This document shows, in pieces, positions 51,401-63,808 of a stretch of DNA of 64,000 nt (positions are counted from its first letter, which is position 1; every line of letters begins with the position of its first letter). The stretch is taken from the NCBI GenBank assembly GCA_961205875.1, contig OY540822.1:15812501-15876500 (forward strand), read 5' to 3'. Below the pieces are notes generated by a model. That model searched no databases, was not told the DNA's origin, and saw only the letters and a program-made list of their open reading frames with translations. The position numbers were made by a program, and so were the translations under genes. The stretch is from Sialis fuliginosa (taxonomy: Eukaryota; Arthropoda; Insecta; Megaloptera; Sialidae).

Positions 51401-54400
51401 CATTGCAAAAGATCAAGAAAGAGAGAAAATCGCCAATGTGCATTTACGAACAAGCTATCTTTTACAGTGCAATAACTTGAACAAGTTTTGCCGATAGACT
51501 TGCAAAAAATTCAACTGGCTTCCAGATCAGGGTCTCTAATTATTATACATACATACATGTATTATAAGTGTAGCAATAACCAATACAATGCAGGCCCCGT
51601 GGCTACGAAAATAAGTGGCCGTTTCTGTTCATTCAAATCGAAAACATTCTTCCTGAAACGTTTCGTATTTTTTAATTTGCACCAAATATACGCAAATATT
51701 TTCTACTTTCAGAACAGAAAATTGCATTTCCCGACAACTTTTATTAACTTTCCACTGGTAATATTTTCTTTTCAGGATTATCTTCCAAACGTATTCCCCT
51801 CCCCCGATCTGACGCTTTATATTGCACTAATATTTACTCTGTCCTCGTTATCCGAGGATAATCGGTACCGAAAAAATATCTCTTAAAACGAGGCATGATA
51901 CCATATCTCAGGAGTCACCAAACTTTTCGAGAAATCGAATTTTTTATAATTTTTTTTAGACAAATAGAGTTTATATCGGAATTTATAATGAAAATATTTA
52001 TTAAAATGTACATAAAATCTATAAACTGTATAAAATTTATATTTCTCATAAGTTTGGTGACCGCTGCCATATCCTTAACTATACTATAAAATATATATAT
52101 GCATTGTTCATTCTAATTCTTATTTGGGTAAATATTTTTACAAAAAATTCAAGTTTGATGAAGAAAATTATGTGAAAAGTTGAAATTTTCATAAACACCT
52201 CTCAGTTTTAATTTTGGAGAAAAATGACCGTAACTTTTGAACCCCAATCTGTCTGATGACTTACTAGATATGTGAAAAAAATCGAATAGTTAGCAATGTC
52301 GCCGATATAATTAAGATCCTGTACGTTTAAGGTTAAGGTTAATAAAAAACAGTAATAGAAGGCAGATTGCGGACAAAGTGCAAGAGGTTAATATCGTACT
52401 TAAGTAATACTAATACTCACGTGTACAAATTTCAGGACTTTCGTCGGAACCATCATTGCAGTCATTTTCGTGGTCGCATACCCAATTCGACGATATACAC
52501 CCTCGGCCGTTTTTACACTTAAACTGTTTCTCGTTGCAGACTTCTAAACGAAATTAAATAACATAGTTTTACTATTTTATAATCATTTCATTTCAAAAAT
52601 ACGTATGAACCATGGAGGAGTAGATCTAAACTTTTTATTATTATTTTCAATTAACTATTAGTTACATTAATCAGTGGTGAAGATAGGGGGGAGGTCAAGG
52701 GGATCAATCCCAGTTTACGAAAATTATAAGTTGATCAAAAGAATTTATAATACTACACGAATTTAGTTGCCAGATTTCTAAAATGCTCCGGCGGGGTAGT
52801 CTCGGACGGGGGAGGGTAATTTTTAGGTTGCAGAATTTTTTTTTTTAATTTTTTAACATACAAATAAATTCATCTACTAGTTATATACTTCTATATCAGT
52901 GGTGAAGCGTCCATGGAAGCAGGGGAAGCAGTGCTTCCCTTACTTTATGGGTAGATTAATACAAATCTGTGTTTTCAGTTAATAAATAATTTAAAAATAT
53001 TATTAGAATATTCGTCTTTATGCGCAACTCAAACATTTTAATCAAAAATAGCATTTAATATTAATTTACACGTTCAGTTATAAAACTATAATACCTCTAC
53101 GTCTTATTTTCTTGTATTTTAGTCGATATTTGTATGACGAGTTGAAGTTCACTGCAGGAAATTTCACTAAAAAATTTTGAATTTTTTATTTCGTTAAAAG
53201 TATGTTTATTGTATAGAAAATGACGTGAAAAGTTGTTTGGTTCAAACCGCAGGTCTGTATCTCAAATCGTTCTCGAGATACAGCCTCTCAAAGTTTTAGT
53301 TTTTTCAAATTTTTGGAGAAAAAAGGCCATAACTTTTGAACGTGTGGTCGGAATTGATTTTAGTTGACGGATTTGGAATCAGCGTGTCAAAATCTATATA
53401 ATGACATGTATAATACCTTAAAACTCGAAAAAAAAAATTTCGCGAAAAATCGAAAAAATTCAAAGGGGTATACCTTAAAAAAATGTCGATTTTTGGCAAA
53501 AATTTTTTTGTCGGATTTTAAAGTATTATACATGTCATTATATAGATTTTGACACGCTGATTTCAAATCCGTCAACTAAAATCAATTCCGACCACACGTT
53601 CAAAAGTTATGGCCATTTTTCTTCAAAATTTTGAAAAAACTGAAACTTTGAGAGGCTATATCTCGAGAACGGTTTGAGATACAGACCTGCGGTTTGAACC
53701 AAACAACTTTTCACGTCATTTTCTATACAATAAACATACTTTTAACGAAATAAAAAATTCAAAATTTTTTAGTGAAATTTCCTGCAGTGAACTTCAACTC
53801 GTCATACAAATATCGACTAAAATACAAGAAAATAAGACGTAGAATCATTTAGTCACTATATAAATATTTATATAAGAATTTAAAATAGTAAAAGCTTAAA
53901 TTTAAGGTGTTTCATAACTAGTTTTTTTTGTTTATAGGAGGGGGAGGATTGACAAAATATGCTTCCCTTATTAAAAATTTCACGCCTCGCCACTGTTCTA
54001 TATAAATTTATTAAATAGAACGAAATCTATTAAAGTTTAAAAATATTAGTTATAATATATACGTGATGTGTTTCAGTGATAATTTACAGCAAATAATATA
54101 TTTCTAATGATCATTACTAAGTTGACATAAAAACGAAATTAAAAATGGTTATTTGTTGGTAAAGATTCAGGACAGAACAAGGAGGTATATTTACAAATTA
54201 TATATTACTGTTTTGAATCTTTTTCTTTGCATATATATGTACTATAACTAAGACATTTTTTTAAACTCTTCTAGTATGAACAAAATCAACTTTTTTTTTA
54301 AATGCAATAGTTAGTACGAAAAGAGTCTAATAGAATTTTATTTTCAGCTTTTTAGTCGGTTTTAAACATATTTTTTATTATACATACATGAAATGTACTG

Positions 54401-55899
54401 TATAATAAAGTATAGTAATCATGACAAAAATCGAACTCGAGATTTTAACGGAATTACACGTAGAGGGTCCCTGAACCAAAAATATAAGATTAAATACTAA
54501 GTCATATCCCCCCCCCCCCATCGCTAAAAGCTATCTACATCCCTGAGATTAATATTATATTATTTTTGAAAAAAATATTCTGAAGCTGGGGGTATTGCAA
54601 GATATTCAAATTGTAAACAAAAATGTGGTAGGTAGTCTTGTCGTATATAATGTATCTATAATATTTAGATAAATAAATAAATAGTGGTCATTTAACAAAA
54701 GACACTTATAAATTAACTCATAATGTATTAAGTAGGTACTTGAATATTTCCCAATAATTTCTGTCATCGACTTATAGATAAAATAAGTAGGTATATGCTT
54801 AACTAGTTTAAATTAAATTCAAATTTGATAGAATACATATATATTAATCATATTGCATATCCATACATACATCATTAAATTTCTCGAAGGTCTTTTGTAT
54901 ATGTGTGTGTGTATTTACATGCATGTATTTCACACGAAAAAAACGTTTATACTTTATCATATTGGCTACAATGAAAATCAGATGATCACCTTACAAATGC
55001 GTCATCATTAATGGGATAGTAAAAAATAAACAATATTATCTAAAATATTACAGGTAGCTTCGACATAACCTTATAACATTCACATGGACTTGATTTAAAT
55101 AGAAAATGTTTTGAAAAAATATATATTAAACTATTTAGGCATAATAAAATAGACATATTTTACTGAAAATTAAATTTTCTGGGTGGTATTAGCTTACAAA
55201 AATGTTTTGTAAATATTTCAGATTGTTTATTTTTTTAATAAACAATAAGAGATTATGTAGCATTTATTATTTTTATCAAATACCTATATACACACATATA
55301 GTCTTATTAGATATTTTGATTATTTTATAAAGACCACTATTCATAGGAAGCGGTATATTAATTTTAATATAAATATGTAGTTATTTATAAATATTTTATT
55401 AAGAGGAATTAGTAAAGGGGTTAATAATCCTGGATTGAATTGCTAGGTAGTATATAAAATAATGGGTTATTTAATTAAATAAATAATGGTTTAATTAAAC
55501 AACAAATATTGATAAATAATTGTATGTAATATTTTATTGAAATGTGCCGCTGTATACAAACTGTTGAAAGTTTTATATAACAATATTATTTATCTAGTTG
55601 TCAAATTTGGAATTTTTCGGAAAATATTATTTTTAAGGGATGATTAGATCTTCATAAGACAAAATGTGCCATTGATTTTATAAAGAGTACAATATTGAAT
55701 GAATATAAATAATGTACTTTATGGGTAGATTTGCGAGTAAATAAATACTAAGTAAAAACTATTACTGAAATTGAAATTTACCTTGTGAGGTATTAACATT
55801 AACAGATACCCGTGCCGAAACACAGGTAATTATAAAAAAGCATAAATATGCACTCTTCCACATTCTCGGCCATAAAAAATATCCACGACAAAAAGTCAT
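42493..55899 (-). CDS. LpR: Lipophorin receptor (LDL/VLDL receptor family), long isoform
   Basis: This endocytic receptor takes up insect lipophorin. Exons run 55899-55782, 52543-52421, 47620-47498, 46624-46508, 46451-46332, 45908-45679, 45617-45347, 45282-45031, 44968-44668, 44600-44027, 43961-43763, 43373-43296, 42854-42757 and 42693-42493. All phases agree and give 934 residues. Domain order is signal peptide ([14 protein letters not shown]), nine LDLa cysteine-rich repeats (each with an acidic CDxxxDCxDxSDE-type site), two EGF modules, a YWTD beta-propeller ([31 protein letters not shown]), a third EGF, a short Ser/Thr-rich segment, a transmembrane helix ([19 protein letters not shown]) and a cytoplasmic tail with the coated-pit signal FDNPVY (N889-Y892). 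An alternative first exon lies at 49901-49775. Confidence 0.95.
47761..48250. repeat. Degenerate dispersed copies of the 161-bp repeat, with a hammerhead-like string
   Basis: 47761-47830 and 48070-48250 match the tandem array at 7725-8493 (AATGCCCGAAGAC, CTTCGGCTATTATTA, TAAATATAGCTTACA). Between them, at about 47942-47972, lies CTGAAGA...GTC...GAC-GAAACG, similar to the hammerhead core strings in the hairpin elements. The region is in the long LpR intron. Confidence 0.6.
49775..49901 (-). CDS. LpR: LpR alternative first exon (short isoform)
   Basis: An ATG at 49901 opens 42 codons: a hydrophobic signal peptide ([18 protein letters not shown]) followed by a Ser/His-rich segment. The exon ends in CTTCGG|GTAAGT in phase 1, the same phase that the exon at 47620 accepts. 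Splicing to it omits the first LDLa repeat (52543-52421) and predicts 896 residues with eight repeats. Long and short forms from separate promoters are known for insect lipophorin receptors. The preceding GTG at 49907 is not needed as start. Confidence 0.85.
50122..50460. mobile_element. Tc1/mariner-like MITE, copy 2, upstream of the LpR short-form exon
   Basis: The termini TACAGTCGCCTGCA and TGCAGGCGACTGTA are perfect inverted repeats flanked by TA. It is closely similar to the copy at 15733-16106. Its near end is about 220 bp upstream of the short-isoform ATG, so it may overlap that promoter. Confidence 0.85.
50461..52420. other. LpR intron sequence without recognised features
   Basis: This is AT-rich sequence. 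A fragment near 51150-51240 with ACGGACAGACAGACAG resembles an old element tail. The open frame at 51488-51886 shows no recognisable domain. Confidence 0.35.
52897..53995. mobile_element. Complete 1.1-kb hAT-like palindromic element (copy 2)
   Basis: It begins CAGTGGTGAAGCGTCC and ends CACGCCTCGCCACTG. Both flanks are the perfect 8-bp duplication TTCTATAT (52889-52896 and 53996-54003). About 745 bp in the middle (53097-53842, centre near 53470) is a near-perfect palindrome shared with copy 1 at 10094-10829. No transposase. It lies in LpR intron 1. Confidence 0.85.
54004..55781. other. LpR intron 1, AT-rich, no further feature seen
   Basis: A short C-run with CCATCGCTAAAAGCTATCTA (around 54511-54540) is probably a fragment of a CAGTGGCGTAGATAGC-type hAT element. 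Nothing else was recognised. Confidence 0.3.
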
Positions 55900-57417
55900 T
55901 GAAAACTATTCACTAACTCTTCCACCACTGCACTAATTCATGATTAAAAACAAATAATTTAAAAATAACTTAATACACTATTTGCAGCTAGTAATGACAG
56001 ACGTGAAAAGACCAATCACCAAAATGCAAACATCAAGTTCCCCTATAATTCAAGACAACCTCCATCACCTCCATTCTACATTTTTTGTTAATTTACCCAG
56101 GTCTACCACTAGAATAACACGGATGACAGGCGATTGTCTATGTTAACAAATGCATCATATGTTTTTAAAAATATTTGAATTTCTGTATACTTTTAATGCA
56201 TTTTTTATAAAAGTATAAAATAATACACAATTTTTCTCTGTAATAAATTTTTTATTTATCAATATTTACAAATTCAAAATTTTACATTAATTAACACATA
56301 GAAAGTACAATATCGCAAATTAAATAAACTTAATGTGTTTCAATGTTAAATAAATCACTGATTTACTTCATTACGATAATGGCCAATAATAGATATTACA
56401 TATTTATCAATTCAATACTGAAATATATAATAAATAATTCATAAGGTTTTTTTTAAATACTATTTTGACTTTATAAAATTAAATAAGCCCTTTTTAACAA
56501 TTTAATAAAATATGCAATTAATTTATTCAACTTATAATAAATTTACATCCATTTATATATTATATGATAATTTAAATATAGATTTAAAACTGTTTAAATC
56601 ATTAACCCATACATTAAATGCATTTTTGCTCAAGCCCATATGAATTAGTCCATATAAAACAGTGATCATGTTACTATTTTCATTTTCTTGACTTGTTATC
56701 TTCTCTTCTTTATAGACAGTCCTCGATTATTTTATTTCAATAAGGTCACATATTAAAAATGTATTAAGAAAATTGTTTCTTGTAATCACATATTAAGTGA
56801 ATTATTTGTAGGTACCTATTATATAAATGTATATTATATTAATTAAATATTATATTTATCCTAATTATTAGAGATATTTTCTTGTATTTAATGCGTAATT
56901 TAAATTGAAAAAATACAAGCAAGCCTCTTTTCAGGATTACCTGCATGTAGTCGGTAGTGAGTAAAATAAAGTACTATAATAGAGTTGCTAACATTGGCCC
57001 AGTATTTATTTGTCTGTTGTGCCGTTTTTAAATTAGTTGGTACTGTGTCAGCATAACAGACGTTACATTTAAAACTGATTTGAATTTATAAAACAGAGAA
57101 TTGGCAACTCTAGAAAATATTTCATTGTTTATTTATTGAAAAACAATTAACATAATTTAGCTACATTATAAAAACAGTTAAGTACATTCAGTTGGATACA
57201 TTTTGTTAAAACCGTGACACACAATATTTATATAATATAGTTAAATGCTCGATGCCGTTAATATTAACTGCACTTTTGGTAACTTTCTGTTATAGTCATT
57301 TGCATCAATTAAAATACGTGTGGAGAAATTTTACAAAAGTGGTGAATAACGTACTTGACACGTACAAACAGCCTTTTTATCAGAAGATATAAATATAACA
57401 ACAAAAACCCAAACTTC
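55900..57417. other. LpR upstream region and NHE 3' flank
   Basis: The right-strand neighbour of the LpR start should contain its long-form promoter, with no motif that I can single out. The half nearest 57417 probably includes the NHE 3' UTR. Very AT-rich; no other gene seen. Confidence 0.35.
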
Positions 57418-60400
57418 TTAGATGTTTTTTCCCATCCGTAGACCTGTGAGTCGTACACGAGTGTCCACTGCCGCACTTCCTAACCCTAGATCACCTCCAG
57501 ATAAGCTATCCAACTGTCAATAATCAAAAAACCAATACAAATATAATCAAATATGTGTCAACAAAACGCCACAATTATCACAAAAATGCAACGTTTTCTT
57601 GGCACACACATTAAAATAAATAATTCTTTTCAAATTTAATTATAATAATTATCACACTAACATTTTTATTTAAAACAGTCTATATACCTTTTTTTTAAGT
57701 ATTGAGTACAATATATAAATATTTAATGTTAACACTACCTACGATTAGACATATTTTTACGGATAATCAATTCTCTTCATTAGTATTAGCGTTTGACGCC
57801 AAAATAAAAAAACAATAACAAAGCATAGATACTAACATCTAATGAAATACAATACAACTGTCTTGCATAGAAAAATAATTATTTTCTAATAAATATGTAC
57901 CAAGAGAATAATTTAAACCTATCTACAAAGATCTTTCTCATCACAATTAATTAAATATATAATGAAAACAAACTTAAAATAATAATAAATCAAAACAAAA
58001 ACTACATTGCACATTATTTAAAAATAAAGATGACTAGGGGGAATTATTTCGTATAACAGGCGACGTAATCTAAAAAATAAAAATAAATAAAACACTACAA
58101 TGAACTGAAAAAACAACAGAGAATGTAATAGACTCACTCTGTGTTGCGCTCTCGTGAATCCATCATCAGCACAAAGATCGGAATCAGTATCTCTACTATT
58201 TCTTCTGTGAGGCCCTTCCTAAAGATTTAATCCACGTAATAATAAACCACACTTTAATAAATGATTTATTAGTTAATTTACCTGAGTCATTTGTTCTGTT
58301 GTTGTCAATAATCTAGCCAGAGGGTTACAACAAACGGGCATAGTGTCTAATAATGTAGGACGCGCGTGTGTCAACAGAGGTTTCATGTAGCGGGAGTCAA
58401 AATCACCCCAGACTCGAGCCAGCATTGCCTTCTCCCCTTTGTTACTGCCGCTTGCTGATATTCCTGCAGCAGATCCATCGCCTCCTCCAGTGCTATTTGT
58501 TGCAACTTCCTACAAGAAATAATTAAATAAATAAATGATATTTCTAAAACATGTCAATGCCAACTATTATTGCAACACTGTTTAAATTAATACCGCTAGA
58601 TAATTATAATTAAAAGCGTCACAGGACAAGCAATAAAATCAATTCAAAGAAAATAAAATAAAATAAAAACAAATCAACCCTCTGGCAGTCGCACTCATGC
58701 TTACATAACCATAATTTCTCAAAATTCACCTACCGCATTTGTATTTTCCATGGAATTGTAAACCTACCGATACGAAACAGACCGTTAATAAAAATAAACT
58801 AGATGAAATAAAACAACAACAGGAGGAACATAAAGGATCTTACTTACAGACATACTTACACTTCTGACACCTTGATAAGACAATGCTTCGGTTTCTTCAT
58901 CAATGCCGATACTGAAAAATCAAAAACACAGTTAGAAAAGTGTTTGATGCGTTTCACAGTTTAAATAAACTCACGGTATTTTAAACCACTGCAGTAAACT
59001 CATTGCAGCTCCTCCTTGCACAATCACAGTGAATATAACGATCAAAGATGTGGTCGTTAGCATAGTTTGTCTTGCGTCAGATACTGTATTGCGAATTGCC
59101 AAAGCAAAAGACATTGCTCCTCTTAAACCTATAAAATAAACTTTCTGTCATTATGTTGCTATAAAATCAAATCATATATGTAAATATTATCATGTATGAA
59201 AATTACCTGCAAAAAATAACATGTGTTGAAAGTTTGAAGGGATTTTTGGATTTCGACCCAAGTTCAGCAAAAATGACATAGGATAAATGTTAGCAGCTCT
59301 TCCAATCATTGCGCATATCTGTAAAGTGGAATTAAGGAAACTACTTGATTATTATAAACAAATAATTCGATCAAGAGTTCAAAATAAAATTTAATTCCTG
59401 AAAAACAATACACATATACTTAAAAGGATACGAATCCCGCAGCAATAAACCATGGATCAAAATGATGCTTCGGGAACGTGAACATAGACACGCCGATGTA
59501 GGAAAAGATAAAATTCTCAGCCAAGAAATTCAAGAGTTCAAACATTTGTTTTGTCCTTATACGGGAATCATCTGATAAGTTATTGTAAGTATAATGTGCC
59601 TGACAAATACCACAAAAAAGTACAGCAACAATGCCTGAAATAATAAATCAAATTTAAATACAAAATACTTATAAATTTCAAACACTCATATGTATCATAT
59701 TTACCAGTTAAATCAGCCGCTTCAGCAATCAAAAACGTACTGTACGACATGAGAACAAATAAAGCTGACTCTAACAACGGAAAATCACGAACACGGGTGA
59801 ATTTCGTCATGTAGAATATGAGTTAAGGAAAGAAATATTGTAAATGTAAAGCAGTGTTATTATTAAGTCTATTATTTATTGCAGGTATTATAAAAAGGAT
59901 ATCAAAGCAGTCACACATCCCATTACAGCTCCGATTGTCAGGGATAGTAAAAATATACCAAAGAAGTCACCGACAGCTCTAAAAAAAGCTTCTGTTTCAA
60001 AACCACCGGATCCTGATTGATACCGTTCACCATAATTTTGTATAGAACTAAAATGTTAAAGTTTTTAATAAAGCATTAAACCAAGTAATTGAATAATACA
60101 TCACCTGCTGAGAACAATTGAAACAGCATCGTTTAAAACACTTTCTCCAAACACTAAAGCGTAAAGGTTCACATCTACATGTAAGTCGTGAAATATAGCC
60201 AACACTGTCAATGGATCTGTTGATGAAATCAGCGCTCCAAAGTAGAGAGTATCTAAAAACGTGAAGCCCTGATTGGCTGTGCCTCGCACCATGCGCACAC
60301 AACCCCACATCAACCCCCCAACAACAAATGATGAAATCGTTGTCCCAATTATTGCATACGTTAATATTGCTCCGAGATTACGGAAAAAAAATTTCTAAAA

Positions 60401-61130
60401 AATAATACTCGTTATTTATTTTACTTGTTTTTAAGAAAATAACATTAAAATAAAAACGTACTCTTTTTAGACTGTAACCAGCGTGGAATATAATAGGGGG
60501 AAGAATGATGTTAAAAAATATTTCTGGATCAAAGGTTGCTTTCAGTTCTATTTCATTATCTCGTTTGTCGATGATTTCTCCTCGAAACGTGTAAGAATAT
60601 GATTTGTTTACTTCGTGACCGGTTACAGATCGTACAGGGAACAGAAGTGATACTGTGTCCGGTGGTAAAGTTAAATTTGTACTAAAATAAAATATGTACT
60701 TCAAATCTGTTTTCAGTAAAACCCTCGTTTTAACTAACCTGCTAGTTTGGTTTTCAGGGACTACCGACAAGTTAATAACATGGCTGGTATTACCCGCATA
60801 TCTGATCACAGCTCCAACGATCAATCCTGAAAATATGTTTGTTGTTAAATTTCTGTAAACCTTAACAAGCTCGTACTATCAATATAAAACAAATTCAAAC
60901 GTACCGTAGAAAACTGCTAGTCCTGTCTCGTGTAAGAAACTAACTCTTCTGTGTTTAAATAACCACACTGTTAAAACTGTTAAAATCAATAAAATCGTAT
61001 ACAGTAACAAATTTAAACTGTCAATCCTGTGTGTCATTTGAGCTTTGGCATCTAATTCTATATCCGTGGACGCTCCGCTCACGGTAAGGGCGAAGCACCA
61101 CCATGTTAAGGGAATAATGATATGCTCCAT
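57418..61130 (-). CDS. Nhe: Endosomal-type Na+/H+ exchanger (NHE6/7/9 group)
   Basis: This organellar cation/proton antiporter would tune endosome or trans-Golgi pH. Exons are 61130-60905, 60826-60739, 60681-60462, 60394-60105, 60047-59903, 59810-59705, 59634-59432, 59318-59207, 59128-58975, 58911-58860, 58509-58282, 58218-58138 and 57513-57418. All phases agree and give 666 residues (human NHE6 about 670). Family marks are an N-terminal membrane segment, [40 protein letters not shown], the ion-site motif [41 protein letters not shown] and [13 protein letters not shown], then a cytosolic tail with [15 protein letters not shown]. Two adjacent introns are U12-type. A second donor 12 bases downstream of 58860 could add VSMS. 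Assignment to NHE6/7/9 rather than NHE8 rests on these motifs and is confident. Confidence 0.94.
59319..59431 (-). other. U12-type GT-AG intron in NHE
   Basis: The donor GTATCCTTTT is the GT-AG U12 consensus. TTTCCTTAAT at 59340-59331 is a U12-like branch site about 13 bases before the CAG acceptor. Length 113 bp. Only the 203-bp exon 59634-59432 separates it from the AT-AC intron. Confidence 0.85.
59811..59902 (-). other. U12-type AT-AC intron in NHE
   Basis: The intron begins ATATCCTTTTT directly after codons GCVTAL and ends TTCTAC before [19 protein letters not shown] at 59830-59822 matches the U12 branch-site consensus, with its adenosines about 12 bases from the acceptor. No GT-AG alternative keeps the strongly conserved reading frame. 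Length 92 bp. Confidence 0.9.
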
Positions 61131-62095
61131 TGTGACACAAATAATTAACTGTTTTATTTATAGTGTTATTTATCATTGAAATAATTAACACTTTTCGTTA
61201 TCTTGTCACAAACAAGCATTTTATCTATAGAATGATAAACGTCCTGCGCAATGCTATTTGAAAACGTCAAATGTCAAATCTATCATGAACGACAACTTTT
61301 TCTGATTCTGCCAACATTTACAAAAAATAAATATCTGTTACACCCCGGCTAATTTATTAACGATATGAAAATAACAAAATATTTATTTAATACTGTAAAA
61401 TAATGATATTATTATTTATTATAAAACAAATAATAAGTTTAATACGGAAATTTTATTTATTAATTACATTTTGACGTTTAATCAGAGGCGGATTTAGGTA
61501 TACATATTGAGGCCTCTGGCACTAAACTTATAGGAGCTCCCTCTTCCCCACTTTATTAATTTTAATAAAAAATATGCTAGATAGAAAGAAAAAGTGAAAA
61601 TTTGTATCACGGACTCCCAGATTGGAATTGTTGGCGGGCCCCCAAAGAAATTTTTCTTCAGAGGTTTTTTTTAACGACCTTTTTTTAGGTCTTTCAATAG
61701 GAAAAAAAATTCTAGGAATGTGGCCATACCTCCAAACTTTGAAACTGTATCAAGAAAAGTTGTCTACCATATTTTTTTAAACTTTCACAAATACTGGGTC
61801 AACTTTTTACGAGAATAGAAAAAATATATTATGTTTTTTAATGAAATAAAAATTTATAAACAAAAAAATTTATCCATATTCTATATAAACAAATAGATGC
61901 AGGTTTGTAAAAAATAATGAAAGCAGATACAGGTGAAATGATTATTTATGTTTGTATAGAAAATACAAGAAAAGCACAGAAACGATAAATACATATACAT
62001 ATAACTTGCATAACAATGTTATATTTTAATTAATACATTAATAATAATCATTTTTGGCCGATGGATGATTCCACGGCTAATGTAAGTTTTAAAAC
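61131..62095. other. Intergenic DNA with decayed element
   Basis: A fragment beginning CAGAGGCGGATTTAGG (about 61483) resembles a hAT terminus, followed by GGGCCCCC-type repeat remnants to about 61830. The NHE promoter should lie just right of 61130. No other gene seen. Confidence 0.35.
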
Positions 62096-63569
62096 TCACA
62101 TATCACCACCTCCACCATTATATGCTGCATGAGGAAGGTCGTTTACCTCAATTTCCTCATCGGAGTTAGGCCTGAAGTGGAAAATAATATAAATTAGTTA
62201 ATTGGTATTAATTAACAAGCCACAAATTATCAAAATACAATTTTCAAGTAGCGTTTGTTGATCTAGTACTTACGGTGCTTCTTCAACAGGAACAAATTGT
62301 GTCCTAGCTGCGATGTAATTATCGTACTGAATCTTGATCCAATCTCTCAGTTCGACGATCATATCAGTGAAAACGCATTCCTCTATCTTCTTAAAGAACT
62401 CGGTGTAGTGGAACAAATTGTGAACCATGATGTACGTTGTACCAAGGGAAACTTGGTTGGCGACTAAGCGATGTATTCCACATCGGGATATGGAAGTGCA
62501 AGCGCGGCACTGACAATCAGGCATCATCGGACGTAGGTCGGTAGCATATTTGGTATCGTTGAGGTTTATTTCAAACAAGCCTGTTATGTTTGGCTGAGTC
62601 ATCGAGAAATCGTAAACAAGGGCCGACTGCCTATGAGCGCAAATATAAGCGTAAGACGCATCTAGAACGTCTATGCCGGCCATGACAAGGTTTATCGCTG
62701 CCAGTGGACTCCAGCCACCGAAGCAACACCGGAACTAAAAATAAACGTGAAGATTAAATAAACTTTGCAAGTATTAAAATTTTGTATTACTACTCACAGC
62801 ATATTTCGGCAACATTGTATTGATTTCTGTTATTATTGGAATTATATCGTCCAAAGTATCAAATTCCATTTCTGTGAAGGCGTTAAAAAAACCTTCATAA
62901 CAGAACCCCTTTATCTTTTCCATGTGCTCTGAGCACAAATAATGCAAGACTGATGTGCGTCTAGCCTCAATATCGTACCCTCCGACGATAGGAGCTATAA
63001 TACAAGGTGATTTTATCACTTCGTCACTTTGCAAGCTGGTCATTGTTCTGAAAAATTACACGTTTATAATGAACAACGGAAAACAAGACGAAGAGTTTCC
63101 AAGATTTACTCACTCTTCAAAACAACGTATTGTGTTGGCGACAGACTCATTAATCCTTGCTTGATTTGAACCACTGTTAGTGTTTCCATCGCCCAACAAT
63201 GTATAAATATCCGGTACGAGCAGATGAGCAGCAAAAAGATACCTAAATAAATAAAATAACCCGATAGAGATTAATTTGATAAATTGTTTGCATGCACACT
63301 GCACACCTGTTAACGTTGATGCTTATATCTCCAAACGTAGTTTCAATCTGACTGACGGTATAGCTAGCTGATGTTGACATCTGACTCATCGGATCCAGAG
63401 GAGTAAGACATACGAGGCTGTTATCAAACCCAATGAAATGTGCAATTGTATATTCTTCATCAGTAAGCTGGGCTAGCTCTATTACTCTACCTAGCGGCAG
63501 CTGGATAATCAAGTTGTTTAAATTCATATCGTGTATGAACTCGGCTGATATGAACGGGATACCTCCGCC
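62096..63569 (-). CDS. QTRT2: Queuine tRNA-ribosyltransferase accessory subunit 2 (5' end missing)
   Basis: This is the non-catalytic partner of QTRT1 in the enzyme that exchanges guanine-34 for queuine in certain tRNAs. Exons visible are 63569-63307, 63242-63114, 63047-62798, 62734-62274 and 62171-62096, joined in phase; the N-terminal exon is not seen and probably lies beyond 64000. Family marks are LTDEEYTIAHFIGFDNSLV, PCIIAPIVGGYDIEARR, MAGIDVLDASYAYICAHRQ, YATDLRPMMPDC and the zinc site C-x-C-x2-C (CQCRAC) with its histidine in MVHN. The C-terminus is acidic and glycine-rich. The stop is at 62096-62098. Confidence 0.88.
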
Positions 63570-63808
63570 CTAAATACACAATAATACATTTTAAAATTCT
63601 GCACCTCTAAGTTTCTCAAAACAATGTTTCAGTACCTGCAACTACGAGGGGTTGGGGGGGGGGGGGGGGTACATAATAATACCAAAAAATATATAGGGAG
63701 GGGGGAGGACATATAATATATATATTACATAGTATAGTATAACCATCTGGCCCCTTTCTAGTTACAAAAATACAGTGGGGAAAATACTTCTCCCCGCTGG
63801 TTACATAT

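Noticed and set aside
51488..51886. 132-codon frame in the LpR intron.
   Set aside because: It has no recognisable domain, splice context or codon bias, and is consistent with chance in a long intron.
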